Of a stretch of DNA of 64,000 nucleotides, positions 44,634-54,759 are shown in pieces. The stretch covers positions 1,054,001 to 1,118,000 of the forward strand of contig NZ_WSEL01000003.1 in the NCBI RefSeq assembly GCF_009758015.1. Reading direction: 5' to 3'. Made by a program: the position numbers and the translations under genes. The stretch comes from Ramlibacter pinisoli (GTDB taxonomy: Bacteria; Pseudomonadota; Gammaproteobacteria; Burkholderiales; Burkholderiaceae_C). Every line of letters begins with the position of its first letter. Within the stretch, counting starts at the first letter, position 1. Below the pieces are notes generated by a model. The model worked only from the letters and a program-made list of their open reading frames with translations. It was not told the origin of the DNA and ran no database searches.

Positions 44634-47219
44634 TCACGCCGGCACGGCGTCGGCCACCTTCCGGAAGTCGTCGATCTGGTCGAAGTTCATGTACTGGTAG
44701 ATGGTGTCGCCGTGGGCGTTGAGCACGCCGACGTCGGCCATGTACTCCTCGCGCGTGGGGATGCGGCCCAGGCGCGAGCAGATGGCGGCCAGCTCGGCGC
44801 TGCCGAGGTACACGAAAGTGTTCTTGCCCAGCCGGTTGGGGAAGTTGCGCGTGCTGGTGGACATCACCGTCGCACCCTCGCGCACCTGCGCCTGGTTGCC
44901 CATGCACAGCGAGCAGCCCGGCATCTCCATGCGTGCGCCGGCGGTGCCGAGCACGCCGTAGTGGCCTTCCTCGGTCAGCTGCTTCTGGTCCATCTTGGTC
45001 GGCGGCGCCACCCACAGCTTGACCGGGATGTCGCGCTTGCCTTCGAGCAGCTTGGACGCGGCGCGGAAGTGGCCGATGTTGGTCATGCACGAACCGATGA
45101 ACACCTCGTCGATCTTGGCGCCGGCGACGTCGGACAGCGTCTTCACGTCGTCCGGGTCGTTCGGGCAGGCCACGATGGGCTCGTGCACGTCGGCCAGGTC
45201 GATCTCGATGACGGCGGCGTACTCGGCGTCGGCATCGCGCTCGAGCAGCTGCGGGTTCTTCAGCCAGGCTTCCTGCGCGGCGATGCGGCGGGCCAGCGTG
45301 CGGCCGTCGGCGTAGCCGTTGGCGATCATCCAGCGCATCAGCGTGATGTTGCTGTTGATGTACTCGACGATCGGCTCCTTGTTCAGGTGCACCGTACAGG
45401 CCGCGGCGGAGCGCTCGGCCGATGCGTCGGACAGCTCGAACGCCTGTTCCACCTTCAGGTCGGGCAGGCCCTCGATCTCGAGGATGCGGCCGGAGAAGAT
45501 GTTCTTCTTGCCGGCCTTGGCGACCGTCAGCAGGCCCTGCTTGATGGCATACAGCGGGATCGCGTTGACCAGGTCGCGCAGCGTGACGCCGGGCTGCATT
45601 TTGCCCTTGAAGCGCACCAGCACCGACTCGGGCATGTCCAGCGGCATGACGCCGGTGGCGGCCGCGAAGGCCACCAGGCCGGAGCCGGCCGGGAAGCTGA
45701 TGCCGATCGGGAAGCGGGTGTGCGAGTCGCCGCCGGTGCCCACGGTGTCGGGCAGCAGGAAGCGGTTGAGCCAGCTGTGGATGACGCCGTCGCCGGGACG
45801 CAGCGCCACGCCGCCGCGGGTGGCCATGAAGTCGGGCAGCTCGTGGTGCATCTTCACGTCGACCGGCTTCGGGTAGGCGGCGGTGTGGCAGAACGACTGC
45901 ATCACCAGGTCGGCGCTGAAGCCCAGGCAGGCCAGGTCCTTCAGCTCGTCGCGGGTCATGGGGCCGGTGGTGTCCTGCGAGCCGACCGAGGTCATGCGCG
46001 GTTCGCAGTAGGTGCCCGGGCGGATGCCCTTGCCTTCCGGCAGGCCGCAGGCACGGCCGACCATCTTCTGCGCCAGCGTGTAGCCCTTGCCGCTGTCCTT
46101 GGGGGCCTGGGGCAGGCGGAACAGGGTGGACGGCGGCAGGCCCAGCGACTCGCGCGCCTTGGCCGTCAGGCCGCGGCCGACGATCAGGGGAATGCGGCCG
46201 CCGGCGCGCACCTCGTCGAACAGCACGTCGCTCTTGACCTGGAAGGTCGCGACCACCTCGCCGTTCTTGAGCGCCTTGCCCTCGTAGGGGCGCAGCTCGA
46301 TGGCGTCGCCCATCTCCATCTTCGAGACGTCCAGCTCGATCGGCAGCGCGCCGGCGTCTTCCATCGTGTTGTAGAAGATCGGGGCGATCTTGCTGCCCAG
46401 GCAGACGCCGCCGAACTTCTTGTTCGGCACGAAGGGGATGTCCTCGCCGGTCCACCACAGCACGCTGTTGGTGGCCGACTTGCGCGACGAGCCGGTACCC
46501 ACCACGTCGCCCACGTAGGCGATGAGGCGGCCCTTGGCCTTGAGCTCCTGCAGCAGCTTCATGGGGCCGCGCTTGCCCTCCTCGTCGGGGACGATGCCCG
46601 GGCGCGGGTTCTTCAGCATCGCCAGCGCATGCAGCGGAATGTCGGGGCGGCTCCAGGCATCGGGCGCGGGCGACAGGTCGTCGGTGTTGGTCTCGCCGGA
46701 CACCTTGAACACCGTCAGCTGCATGCTCTGGGGCACTTCCGGGCGGCTGGTGAACCACTCGGCATCGGCCCAGCTCTGCAGCACGGCCCTGGCGTTGGCG
46801 TTGCCCTTGTCGGCCTTTTCCTTGACGTCGTGGAACTGGTCGAACATCAGCAGCGTCTTCTTCAGCGCATCGGCGGCCGCGGCGCCGACCTCGGCGTCCT
46901 CGAGCAGGTCGATCAGCGGGCTGATGTTGTAGCCGCCCAGCATGGTGCCCAGCAGTTCGGTGGCCTTGGCACGGCTGATGACCAGGCACTTCTCGGTGCC
47001 GTGCGCCACGGCCGCCAGGTAGCTGGCCTTGACCTTGGCCGCGTCATCGACGCCGGCGGGCACCCGGTTGGTGATGAGGTCGAGCAGGAACTCGGCCTCG
47101 CCGGACGACGGGTTCTTCAGCAGTTCGATCAGGCTGGCGGTCTGCTGGGCGTTGAGCGGCAGGGGCGGGATGCCCAGCGCGGCGCGCTCGGCGACGTGGG
47201 CGACGTAGGCTTGCAACAT
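44634..47219 (-). CDS. acnB: Aconitate hydratase B (bifunctional aconitase/2-methylisocitrate dehydratase)
   Basis: An 861-residue AcnB-type aconitase, the main TCA-cycle aconitase of many gammaproteobacteria and betaproteobacteria. N-terminal HEAT-like domain (about 1-160), then the swivel domain with [11 protein letters not shown] (241-251), then the cluster domain with Cys711 ([10 protein letters not shown]), Cys769 and Cys772 (CSLCMGNQA). A second, unrelated-type aconitase (acnA) lies at 36831. Start ATG at 47217-47219, 25 bases after the stop of the secreted-protein gene. Terminator at 44556. Confidence 0.97.
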   Translation of the reverse strand: MLQAYVAHVAERAALGIPPLPLNAQQTASLIELLKNPSSGEAEFLLDLITNRVPAGVDDAAKVKASYLAAVAHGTEKCLVISRAKATELLGTMLGGYNISPLIDLLEDAEVGAAAADALKKTLLMFDQFHDVKEKADKGNANARAVLQSWADAEWFTSRPEVPQSMQLTVFKVSGETNTDDLSPAPDAWSRPDIPLHALAMLKNPRPGIVPDEEGKRGPMKLLQELKAKGRLIAYVGDVVGTGSSRKSATNSVLWWTGEDIPFVPNKKFGGVCLGSKIAPIFYNTMEDAGALPIELDVSKMEMGDAIELRPYEGKALKNGEVVATFQVKSDVLFDEVRAGGRIPLIVGRGLTAKARESLGLPPSTLFRLPQAPKDSGKGYTLAQKMVGRACGLPEGKGIRPGTYCEPRMTSVGSQDTTGPMTRDELKDLACLGFSADLVMQSFCHTAAYPKPVDVKMHHELPDFMATRGGVALRPGDGVIHSWLNRFLLPDTVGTGGDSHTRFPIGISFPAGSGLVAFAAATGVMPLDMPESVLVRFKGKMQPGVTLRDLVNAIPLYAIKQGLLTVAKAGKKNIFSGRILEIEGLPDLKVEQAFELSDASAERSAAACTVHLNKEPIVEYINSNITLMRWMIANGYADGRTLARRIAAQEAWLKNPQLLERDADAEYAAVIEIDLADVHEPIVACPNDPDDVKTLSDVAGAKIDEVFIGSCMTNIGHFRAASKLLEGKRDIPVKLWVAPPTKMDQKQLTEEGHYGVLGTAGARMEMPGCSLCMGNQAQVREGATVMSTSTRNFPNRLGKNTFVYLGSAELAAICSRLGRIPTREEYMADVGVLNAHGDTIYQYMNFDQIDDFRKVADAVPA

Positions 47220-47244
47220 GCGGTTCTCCGTGTCGGTCTCTGGA

Positions 47245-47901
47245 TCAGTTGGTGGTCTTGGGGGCGGCGGGCGGCGGCGAAGCAGGGTCCGTGCCCGCCG
47301 GCGGCGCGGCGGCGGCCGGGTCGGCCGCGGGGGCCGATGCGGCGGGCCGGGGGGCGTCCAGGATGCTGGGGCGCGGGTTCTTCTTCAGCTCGTCGGCCAT
47401 GGTGACCTGCTGCGGGCTCTGGCACTCGTCGGCCAAGCGCTGGCCGAGCTTCTGGCTCATGAGCATGGACTTGTTGCCCAGCTGCAGCCACATGGCGCCG
47501 CGCTTGGCATCCTCGAGGCGGATGGCGCCGGTGCGGCTTTCCACCGGATGCATCACGAAGCGGTAGCCCTTGGTGGTGACGACGAAGATCCCGTCGCGCC
47601 TGGCGGCCCGCACCCGCACGGTGGCACCCAGCTCGCACGGGATGTCACCGACGAACACCTGCTTGGCGACGTCCAGGTCGGAGGGAGTGAGCGTCACGCT
47701 CGGGTCGTCGTCGATCGGCGTCGCCTCCTCCACCGCCTTCTGGGCCGAGCGGGCCAGGGCCGGCTTGCCCGCGGGCTTGGCGGCGGGCTTGGCCGGTGCG
47801 GCGGCCTTCTCGGCCGGCTTGGCCGGCTGGGTCTGCGCGAGGGCCGGGGCGCCGGCAACCAGCGCGAGCGCCAGGAGGATGGGGGACAGGGGGTACTGCA
47901 T
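47245..47901 (-). CDS. Secreted Ala/Pro-rich hypothetical protein upstream of acnB
   Basis: A 218-residue protein. Signal sequence 1-22 ([15 protein letters not shown]), then a Lys/Ala/Pro linker (25-48), a compact core (about 65-165) with [30 protein letters not shown] and two Cys (Cys89, Cys160) that could form a disulphide, then another Pro/Ala-rich tail. It is likely periplasmic. No family recognised. It sits between the CitE-like gene and acnB on the same strand, so it may be co-transcribed. Confidence 0.65.
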   Translation of the reverse strand: MQYPLSPILLALALVAGAPALAQTQPAKPAEKAAAPAKPAAKPAGKPALARSAQKAVEEATPIDDDPSVTLTPSDLDVAKQVFVGDIPCELGATVRVRAARRDGIFVVTTKGYRFVMHPVESRTGAIRLEDAKRGAMWLQLGNKSMLMSQKLGQRLADECQSPQQVTMADELKKNPRPSILDAPRPAASAPAADPAAAAPPAGTDPASPPPAAPKTTN

Positions 47902-47927
47902 GGGGACTCCGGTGGGGGGAACGGCGC

Positions 47928-48902
47928 TCAGGCGAACCACGCCTGCGCCTCGGTGGGGAGCTGCCGCCCGGTCTGGTGCGCCCGTTCGAGCACCTGCCAG
48001 TGGAACCGGTAGCTCGCCCGGTCGTGCAACTTGCCGTCGAAGCTGATCGGGGCCCAGCCCGCGTCGCGGGCGGCCAGCAGCATGCGCACGGCCTGGTCGA
48101 TGGCTCCCTCGCTGGGCGACAGCGCTTCCAGGATGGGGCGGATCTGGTCCGGGTGGATGCTCCACATCCGGGTGTAGCCGAACTCGTTGGCGGCGCGGCG
48201 CGCGGCCGCGGCCATGGCGGCCTTGTCCTTGAACTCGGTGACCACGCAGTGCGAGGGCACCTTGCCGTGCGCGTGGCAGGCGGAGGCGATCTCCAGCTTC
48301 GCGCGCACCACCAGCGGGTGCGTGAACTGGCCCTGCACGCCCATCCCTTCCTCGGGGATGGCGCCGCCGTGCGCCGAGACGAAGTCCATCAGGCCGAAAC
48401 TGAGCGACTGCACGCGCGGATGGGCGGCGATGTCGAAGGCGCGGTGGACGGCGGCCGGCGATTCGACCAGCGCCTGCAGCGGCAGCTGCGGCGCGCCGGC
48501 GGCGTCGAGCGCACGCGCGGCGGTGTCGATGTCGGCGACGGTCTCGACCTTGGGCACCATCACGTGGCACAGGCGGGCGCCGGCGCGGCCGACGATGGCC
48601 TGCACGTCGGCCTCGAAGGCCGGGTGGTCGACCGGATGCACGCGCACCGCGACGCGAGCGCCGGGCGCGGCGCCCAGCGCCAGCTCGGTGACCAGCGCCG
48701 CATGCTCGGCCTCGCCGCCCACCGGGGCGCCGTCCTCGCAGTCGAGGGTGACGTCGAACACGCAGGCGCCGAACTCCTGCGTCATCTCGGCCTGCGTCTG
48801 CAGGCTCTTGCGCATCCTCGCCTCGACGCCGCTGTAATGGTCGCAAACGGGCAACTGGCCGGTGCGCGCCTGGGCGCCGAGGAGGATGTCTCTGGGATGC
48901 AA
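47928..48902 (-). CDS. HpcH/HpaI aldolase/citrate-lyase beta (CitE)-like protein
   Basis: A 324-residue TIM-barrel protein of the CitE-like group, relatives of which cleave citryl-, malyl- or citramalyl-CoA. Typical blocks: [15 protein letters not shown] (near 48-62), [23 protein letters not shown] and [16 protein letters not shown], with metal-binding Glu and Asp. No CoA-transferase or CitF gene is adjacent. The start codon is probably TTG (48900-48902); an ATG at codon 30 is possible but would cut the first strand. It lies between mdh and the acnB block, which suggests a link to organic-acid metabolism. Confidence 0.82.
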   Translation of the reverse strand: MHPRDILLGAQARTGQLPVCDHYSGVEARMRKSLQTQAEMTQEFGACVFDVTLDCEDGAPVGGEAEHAALVTELALGAAPGARVAVRVHPVDHPAFEADVQAIVGRAGARLCHVMVPKVETVADIDTAARALDAAGAPQLPLQALVESPAAVHRAFDIAAHPRVQSLSFGLMDFVSAHGGAIPEEGMGVQGQFTHPLVVRAKLEIASACHAHGKVPSHCVVTEFKDKAAMAAAARRAANEFGYTRMWSIHPDQIRPILEALSPSEGAIDQAVRMLLAARDAGWAPISFDGKLHDRASYRFHWQVLERAHQTGRQLPTEAQAWFA

Positions 48903-48978
48903 GGCAGGTTGGGCGTGGAGGGGCGGGGGGCGGCCTGTGGGGTCCGCGACCGGCGCCGGGCGCCGGACGCGGAGCCTG

Positions 48979-49965
<987 letters not shown>

Positions 49966-50040
49966 GGGGGTTCTCCGAAAGAAGGTTGGCGGATGGTGCT
50001 GCGCCGGCAGGCGCCGGCACTGTGGCGGGCCGTGCGGCCC

Positions 50041-50057
50041 CGGGGGCGGAGCCCCCG
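50041..50057 (-). other. GC-rich stem-loop in the mdh leader
   Basis: CGGGGGC-GGA-GCCCCCG, a perfect seven-base stem with a three-base loop, between the mdh -10 and its start codon. No T-run follows, so it is not a standard terminator. Could affect mRNA stability or be fortuitous in this GC-rich DNA. Confidence 0.35.
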
Positions 50058-50071
50058 CAAAACAGGCGCGG

Positions 50072-50101
50072 AGTGTACCCGCGTTCGAAGGGGCCGGTCA
50101 A
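50072..50101 (-). promoter_or_regulatory. Predicted sigma-70-type promoter of mdh
   Basis: The minus strand reads TTGACC (complement of 50096-50101), an 18-base spacer, then TACACT (complement of 50072-50077). The start codon is about 107 bases further on. The GntR-type palindrome is about 12 bases upstream of the -35. Confidence 0.55.
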
Positions 50102-50112
50102 TTTGTCTTATG

Positions 50113-50124
50113 TCTTATATAAGA
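50113..50124. promoter_or_regulatory. TCTTATATAAGA palindrome between mdh and gntR
   Basis: A perfect 12-bp palindrome in the 192-base divergent gap, within a wider ATGTCTTATATAAGATAT and next to a second half-site TCTTAT (50106-50111). It lies close to the likely gntR promoter, and the same 12-mer occurs at 27534. Candidate GntR operator. Confidence 0.65.
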
Positions 50125-50157
50125 TATCATGTCGGCCTTCCCGAGCACCCCGCCGAC

Positions 50158-50937
50158 ATGCCCGCCACCCCCCTGCCGGACGCCGCCGCGCCGGCCGCCG
50201 AAGGCCCCGGCCATCCGGCCTTCAGCCCGCTGTACCAGCAGATCAAGGGCCTCATCCTGCAGAGCCTGGAGACGGGCGAATGGAAGCCCGGCGAGGCGAT
50301 CCCGAGCGAGCTGGACCTGGCCGCGCGCTACCGCGTCAGCCAGGGCACGGTGCGCAAGGCGATCGACGAACTGGCCGCCGGCAACCTGCTGGTGCGCCGC
50401 CAGGGCAAGGGCACCTTCGTGGCCACCCATGCCGAGCAGCACGTGCAGTACCGCTTCCTGCGGCTGGCGCCCGACAGTGGCGAGCGCGACGCGGAAGGCC
50501 CGGCCGAGCGCCGCATCCTGGAGTGCCGGCGCGTGCGTGCGCCGGCCGAGGTGGCTCGTCCGCTCGGCCTGCGCGCCGGCGATGCGGTGGTGCAGGTGCG
50601 CCGCGTGCTGGCGTTCTCGGGCGTGCCCACCATCCTGGAAGACCTGTGGCTGCCCGGTGCCGCATTCAAGGGACTGGCCGCCGACCGCATGGCCAGCTTC
50701 CAGGGTGCCACCTACGCGATGTTCGAGCTCGAATTCGGCGTGCGCATGGTGCGCGCCGAGGAGAAACTGCGCGCCGTCGCCGCCGATGCGCAGCAGGCCG
50801 AACTGCTGGCCGTCGCGCCCGGCGCGCCGCTCCTGAGCGTGGAACGCGTGGCCTACACGTACAACGACGTGCCGATGGAACTGCGGCGCGGCCTCTACCG
50901 CACCGACAACCACCATTACCGCAATGACCTGAGTTGA
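50158..50937 (+). CDS. GntR/HutC-family regulator (UTRA domain) of the mdh-sdh region
   Basis: A 259-residue regulator. The GntR winged helix-turn-helix is at about 22-90 (PLYQQIKGLILQSLETGEWKPGEAIPSELDLAARYRVSQGTVRKAID, seen in parts such as IPSELDLAARYRVSQGTVRKA). A UTRA ligand-binding domain follows (about 110-255). Relatives bind small sugars or organic acids. It stands between mdh and sdhC, so it likely controls central carbon genes. The palindrome at 50113 lies 34 bases before the start, suggesting autoregulation. The ATG at 50158 was chosen as no better start is upstream. Confidence 0.87.
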   Translation: MPATPLPDAAAPAAEGPGHPAFSPLYQQIKGLILQSLETGEWKPGEAIPSELDLAARYRVSQGTVRKAIDELAAGNLLVRRQGKGTFVATHAEQHVQYRFLRLAPDSGERDAEGPAERRILECRRVRAPAEVARPLGLRAGDAVVQVRRVLAFSGVPTILEDLWLPGAAFKGLAADRMASFQGATYAMFELEFGVRMVRAEEKLRAVAADAQQAELLAVAPGAPLLSVERVAYTYNDVPMELRRGLYRTDNHHYRNDLS

Positions 50938-50984
50938 GAGCCTGCCCTCTAGCGCAACCTGCGTGTCAGGTTGTTGCATTGCAA

Positions 50985-50990
50985 TAGAAT
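50985..50990 (+). promoter_or_regulatory. Probable -10 of the sdh operon
   Basis: TAGAAT, 71 bases before the sdhC start, just after the symmetric TTGCATTGCAA stretch. No clear -35 hexamer at 17 bases. Tentative. Confidence 0.35.
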
Positions 50991-51060
50991 TTTGGGTTGC
51001 CCGGACTGACGGGCAACACGACGAGCGCGTCCCGCGACCCCAAGAGAAAGTCCACATCCC

Positions 51061-51492
51061 ATGCCTGTAGCCCAGAAGCGGCCGGAGTTCCGGAACATCA
51101 ACGCCCTGCGCGACCTGCCCACCTACCGCCTGCCGGCGCCGGGCTGGGTCTCCATCCTGCACCGCGTGAGCGGCGTCCTGATGTTCGCGCTGCTGCCGTT
51201 CATCATCTGGATGTTCGACACGTCCCTGTCTTCCGAGTACTCCTTCGCCCGCTTCCGCTCCGCCTTCAGCACCGGCATCGGCTTCGTCCCGGGCTGGTTC
51301 GTCAAGCTGGTGGCACTGGCCCTGATCTGGGCCTACCTGCACCACTTCACCGCCGGCGTGCGCCACCTGTGGATGGACATGAGCCACAGCGCCACCAACA
51401 AGCAGTTCGGCAGCACGTCTGCCAAGGTCACCCTGGTGCTGGCGGTCCTGCTGACCGTCGTGCTAGGGCTGAAGCTGTTCGGCGTCTACTGA
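51061..51492 (+). CDS. sdhC: Succinate dehydrogenase cytochrome b556 subunit
   Basis: A 143-residue membrane anchor of complex II, with three transmembrane segments (about 34-52, 76-98 and 122-140). Quinone-site residues Ser and Arg appear in HRVSGV (His34, Arg35, Ser37); the haem b ligand is His95 in HHFTAGVRHLWMD. It opens the sdhCDAB-sdhE-gltA run on the plus strand, with 18 bases before sdhD. Confidence 0.93.
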   Translation: MPVAQKRPEFRNINALRDLPTYRLPAPGWVSILHRVSGVLMFALLPFIIWMFDTSLSSEYSFARFRSAFSTGIGFVPGWFVKLVALALIWAYLHHFTAGVRHLWMDMSHSATNKQFGSTSAKVTLVLAVLLTVVLGLKLFGVY

Positions 51493-51510
51493 TCACTCCC
51501 AAGAAGAACC

Positions 51511-51876
51511 ATGGCAGTCAACTACGGATCCCAACGCACCGTCGTCGGTGCGCACTACGGCATGCGCGACTGGCTCAGCCAGCGCGTCACCGCCGTGCTC
51601 ATGGCGCTGTTCACCGTGATCGTGCTGGCGCAGGTGCTCCTGACGCGCGGCCCGATCGGCTACGACAAGTGGGCCGGCATCTTCGCCGCCCAGTGGATGA
51701 AGGTGCTGACCTTCTCCGTCGTGGTCGCCCTGCTCTGGCATGTCTGGGTCGGCATGCGCGACGTGCTGATGGACTACGTCAAGCCGGTCTGGATGCGCCT
51801 GTCGCTCCAGGTGTTCGTCATCGTCTGGCTCACCGGCTGTGCCGGCTGGGCGGTCCAGGTGCTCTGGAGAATCTGA
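51511..51876 (+). CDS. sdhD: Succinate dehydrogenase hydrophobic membrane anchor subunit
   Basis: A 121-residue membrane subunit of complex II with three transmembrane segments (about 27-45, 62-82 and 95-117). The region WHVWVGMRDVLMDYV (His77) corresponds to the haem-ligand/quinone site in the family. It ends one base before the sdhA start. Confidence 0.92.
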   Translation: MAVNYGSQRTVVGAHYGMRDWLSQRVTAVLMALFTVIVLAQVLLTRGPIGYDKWAGIFAAQWMKVLTFSVVVALLWHVWVGMRDVLMDYVKPVWMRLSLQVFVIVWLTGCAGWAVQVLWRI

Positions 51877-51877
51877 G

Positions 51878-53686
51878 ATGGGTTACAGCAGCAAGAACAT
51901 CACGCGCCGTCGCTTCGACGTCGTCATCGTGGGCGCGGGCGGCTCCGGCATGCGCGCCTCGCTCCAGCTGGCGCGCGCCGGCCTCAACGTCGCGGTGCTG
52001 TCCAAGGTCTTCCCGACCCGCTCGCACACGGTGGCGGCCCAGGGCGGCATCGGTGCCTCGCTCGGCAACATGTCCGAGGACAACTGGCACTACCACTTCT
52101 ACGACACGGTCAAGGGCTCCGACTGGCTGGGTGACCAGGACGCCATCGAGTTCATGTGCCGCGAGGCGCCCAAGGTGGTCTACGACCTCGAGCACATGGG
52201 CATGCCGTTCGACCGCAACCCCGACGGCACCATCTACCAGCGCCCGTTCGGCGGCCACACCGCCAACTACGGCGAGAAGCCGGTGCAGCGCGCCTGCGCC
52301 GCGGCCGACCGCACCGGCCACGCGATGCTGCACACGCTGTACCAGCAGAACGTCAAGGCGCGCACCAGCTTCTTCGTCGAGTGGATGGCCCTCGACCTGA
52401 TCCGCGACGCCGAGGGCGACGTGGTCGGCGTCACGGCCATCGAGATGGAGACCGGCGACCTGCACATCCTGGAAGCCAAGACCACGCTGCTGGCCACCGG
52501 CGGCGCCGGCCGCATCTTCGCGGCCTCCACCAACGCCTTCATCAACACCGGCGACGGCCTGGGCATGGCGGCGCGCGCCGGCATCCCGCTGGAGGACATG
52601 GAGTTCTGGCAGTTCCATCCCACCGGCGTCGCCGGCGCGGGCGTGCTGCTGACCGAAGGCTGCCGCGGCGAAGGCGCGATCCTGCTCAACAGCAACGGCG
52701 AGCGCTTCATGGAGCGCTACGCGCCCACCCTGAAGGACCTGGCGCCGCGCGACTTCGTCTCGCGCTCGATGGACCAGGAGATCAAGGAAGGCCGTGGCTG
52801 TGGTCCCAACAAGGACTACGTGCTGCTCAAGCTCGACCACCTCGGGGCGGACACCATCCACAAGCGCCTGCCCTCGGTGTACGAGATCGGCATCAACTTC
52901 GCCAACGTCGACATCACCCGCGAGCCGATCCCGGTGGTGCCCACCATCCACTACCAGATGGGCGGCATCCCCACCAACGTCAACGGCCAGGTGGTCGTGC
53001 AGACGGCCGACAGCCACAACCAGGTGGTCAACGGCCTGTACGCGGTGGGCGAGTGCTCGTGCGTCAGCGTGCACGGCGCCAACCGCCTGGGCACCAACTC
53101 GCTGCTCGACCTGCTGGTATTCGGCCGCGCGGCCGGCAACCACATCGTCGACTGGGCGGCGAAGAACAAGAACCACAAGGACCTGCCCGCCGACGCCGCC
53201 GACCGCACGCTCGAGCGCCTGGCGCGGCTCGACGCGGCCGGCAGCGGCGAGTACGCGCAGGACGTGGCCAACGACATCCGCTCGGCGATGCAGCAGCACG
53301 CCGGCGTGTTCCGCACCCAGGCCAGCATGGACGAGGGCGTGCGCAAGATCGCCGCCATCCGCGAGCGCGTGAACGGCATCGCGCTGAAGGACAACTCCAT
53401 GGTCTTCAACACCGCCCGCATCGAGGCGCTGGAGGTGGAGAACCTGATCGAGTGCGCGCAGGCCACCATGGTCTCGGCCGCCGCGCGCAAGGAGTGCCGC
53501 GGCGCCCACACGGTGAGCGACTACGAGAAGCCCGCCGACGACCCGGTGTCGCCGCTCGGCCGCGACGATGCCAACTGGATGAAGCACACCCTCTGGCACA
53601 GCAGCGGGAACAACCTGACCTACAAGCCGGTCAACCTCAAGCCGCTCACGGTCGAGTCGGTGCCGCCCAAGGTGCGGACGTTCTGA
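51878..53686 (+). CDS. sdhA: Succinate dehydrogenase flavoprotein subunit
   Basis: A 602-residue FAD-linked catalytic subunit of complex II. FAD fold GAGGSG (19-24); His50 in TRSHTVAAQGGIG carries the covalent FAD. Active-site blocks: HPTGV (near 247), REPIPVVPTIHYQMGGIPT and HGANRLGTNSLLDL, with the catalytic Arg near residue 290. The start at 51878 is preferred over an in-frame ATG at 51839 that overlaps sdhD. An inverted repeat lies in the gap before sdhB. Confidence 0.97.
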   Translation: MGYSSKNITRRRFDVVIVGAGGSGMRASLQLARAGLNVAVLSKVFPTRSHTVAAQGGIGASLGNMSEDNWHYHFYDTVKGSDWLGDQDAIEFMCREAPKVVYDLEHMGMPFDRNPDGTIYQRPFGGHTANYGEKPVQRACAAADRTGHAMLHTLYQQNVKARTSFFVEWMALDLIRDAEGDVVGVTAIEMETGDLHILEAKTTLLATGGAGRIFAASTNAFINTGDGLGMAARAGIPLEDMEFWQFHPTGVAGAGVLLTEGCRGEGAILLNSNGERFMERYAPTLKDLAPRDFVSRSMDQEIKEGRGCGPNKDYVLLKLDHLGADTIHKRLPSVYEIGINFANVDITREPIPVVPTIHYQMGGIPTNVNGQVVVQTADSHNQVVNGLYAVGECSCVSVHGANRLGTNSLLDLLVFGRAAGNHIVDWAAKNKNHKDLPADAADRTLERLARLDAAGSGEYAQDVANDIRSAMQQHAGVFRTQASMDEGVRKIAAIRERVNGIALKDNSMVFNTARIEALEVENLIECAQATMVSAAARKECRGAHTVSDYEKPADDPVSPLGRDDANWMKHTLWHSSGNNLTYKPVNLKPLTVESVPPKVRTF

Positions 53687-53703
53687 CGTAGGTTCTCCTA
53701 CGT
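53686..53703. promoter_or_regulatory. Inverted repeat at the end of sdhA
   Basis: ACGTAGG-TTCT-CCTACGT, seven-base perfect arms with a TTCT loop, in the 62-base sdhA-sdhB gap, overlapping the sdhA stop. A CCTACA copy follows at 53726. Possible mRNA-processing stem between subunits or chance. Confidence 0.35.
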
Positions 53704-53748
53704 ACTCCCACGCATCCTCCCAGGACCTACATTCGAGTCGATTCCTCC

Positions 53749-54453
53749 ATGCAGAAACGCACCTTCCAGATCTACCGCTACGACCCGGACAAGGACGCCA
53801 AGCCTTACATGCAGACGGTCGAGATCACGCTCGAGGGCAACGAGCGCATGCTCCTCGACGCGCTGATGAAGCTCAAGGCGCAGGATCCGACGCTGTCGTT
53901 CCGGCGCTCGTGCCGCGAAGGCGTGTGCGGCTCCGATGCGATGAACATCAACGGCAAGAACGGCCTGGCCTGCCTGACCAACATGCGCATGCTGAAGGAC
54001 CCCATCGTCCTGAAGCCCCTGCCCGGCCTGCCGGTGGTCCGCGACCTCATCGTGGACATGACCGACTTTTTCAAGCAGTACCACTCGATCAAGCCCTACC
54101 TCGTCAACGACAGCATCCCGCCCGAGAAGGAGAGGCTGCAGTCGCCCGAGGAGCGCGAGGAGCTCAACGGCCTGTACGAGTGCATCCTGTGCGCCAGCTG
54201 CTCGACCAGCTGCCCCAGCTTCTGGTGGAACCCCGACAAGTTCGTCGGTCCGGCGGGGCTGCTGCAGGCCTACCGCTTCATCGCCGACAGCCGCGACCAG
54301 GCCACCAGCGAGCGGCTGGACAACCTGGAAGACCCGTACCGGCTGTTCCGCTGCCACACCATCATGAACTGCACCGACGTGTGCCCGAAGGGCCTGAACC
54401 CGACGGCCGCCATCGGCAAGATCAAGGAGCTGATGGTCCGCCGGGCCATCTGA
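53749..54453 (+). CDS. sdhB: Succinate dehydrogenase iron-sulfur subunit
   Basis: A 234-residue iron-sulfur subunit of complex II carrying three clusters. [2Fe-2S]: Cys55, Cys60, Asp63 (the usual Asp) and Cys75. The remaining clusters use Cys145, Cys148, Cys151 and Cys155 ([11 protein letters not shown]), and Cys202, Cys208 and Cys212. Length is standard. sdhE follows after six bases. Confidence 0.97.
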   Translation: MQKRTFQIYRYDPDKDAKPYMQTVEITLEGNERMLLDALMKLKAQDPTLSFRRSCREGVCGSDAMNINGKNGLACLTNMRMLKDPIVLKPLPGLPVVRDLIVDMTDFFKQYHSIKPYLVNDSIPPEKERLQSPEEREELNGLYECILCASCSTSCPSFWWNPDKFVGPAGLLQAYRFIADSRDQATSERLDNLEDPYRLFRCHTIMNCTDVCPKGLNPTAAIGKIKELMVRRAI

Positions 54454-54459
54454 CGCGCC

Positions 54460-54729
54460 ATGCCGACGGCGGCCACCCTCGACGACCACGCGGTAGGCAA
54501 GCTGCGCTGGCGCTGCCGCCGCGGACTGCTCGAGAACGACCTGTTCCTCGAGCGCTTCTTCGCCCGCCACGGCGACCGCCTCACTGCCCACCAGGGCATC
54601 GTGCTGGAGGAGCTGATGCAGCTGGCGGACAATGACCTGATGGACCTGTTCCTGCGCCGGCGCGAGCCGGCCGGCGAACTCGATCGTCCCGACGTGAAAG
54701 AACTGCTGGAGCAGCTGCGCGGCCGCTGA
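54460..54729 (+). CDS. sdhE: Succinate dehydrogenase flavinylation factor (SdhE/CptB)
   Basis: An 89-residue SdhE-family protein that helps attach FAD covalently to SdhA. The conserved RGLLENDLFLERF includes the RGxxE motif. The protein is nearly all-helical and short, as expected. It sits between sdhB and gltA, its usual place in betaproteobacteria. Confidence 0.93.
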   Translation: MPTAATLDDHAVGKLRWRCRRGLLENDLFLERFFARHGDRLTAHQGIVLEELMQLADNDLMDLFLRRREPAGELDRPDVKELLEQLRGR

Positions 54730-54759
54730 AGGCGGCCACCATTACCCGAAGGAACCTGC

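Noticed and set aside
44577-47405. Long open frame on the plus strand opposite acnB
   Set aside because: Same reason: antisense to a clearly conserved gene with no recognisable domain.
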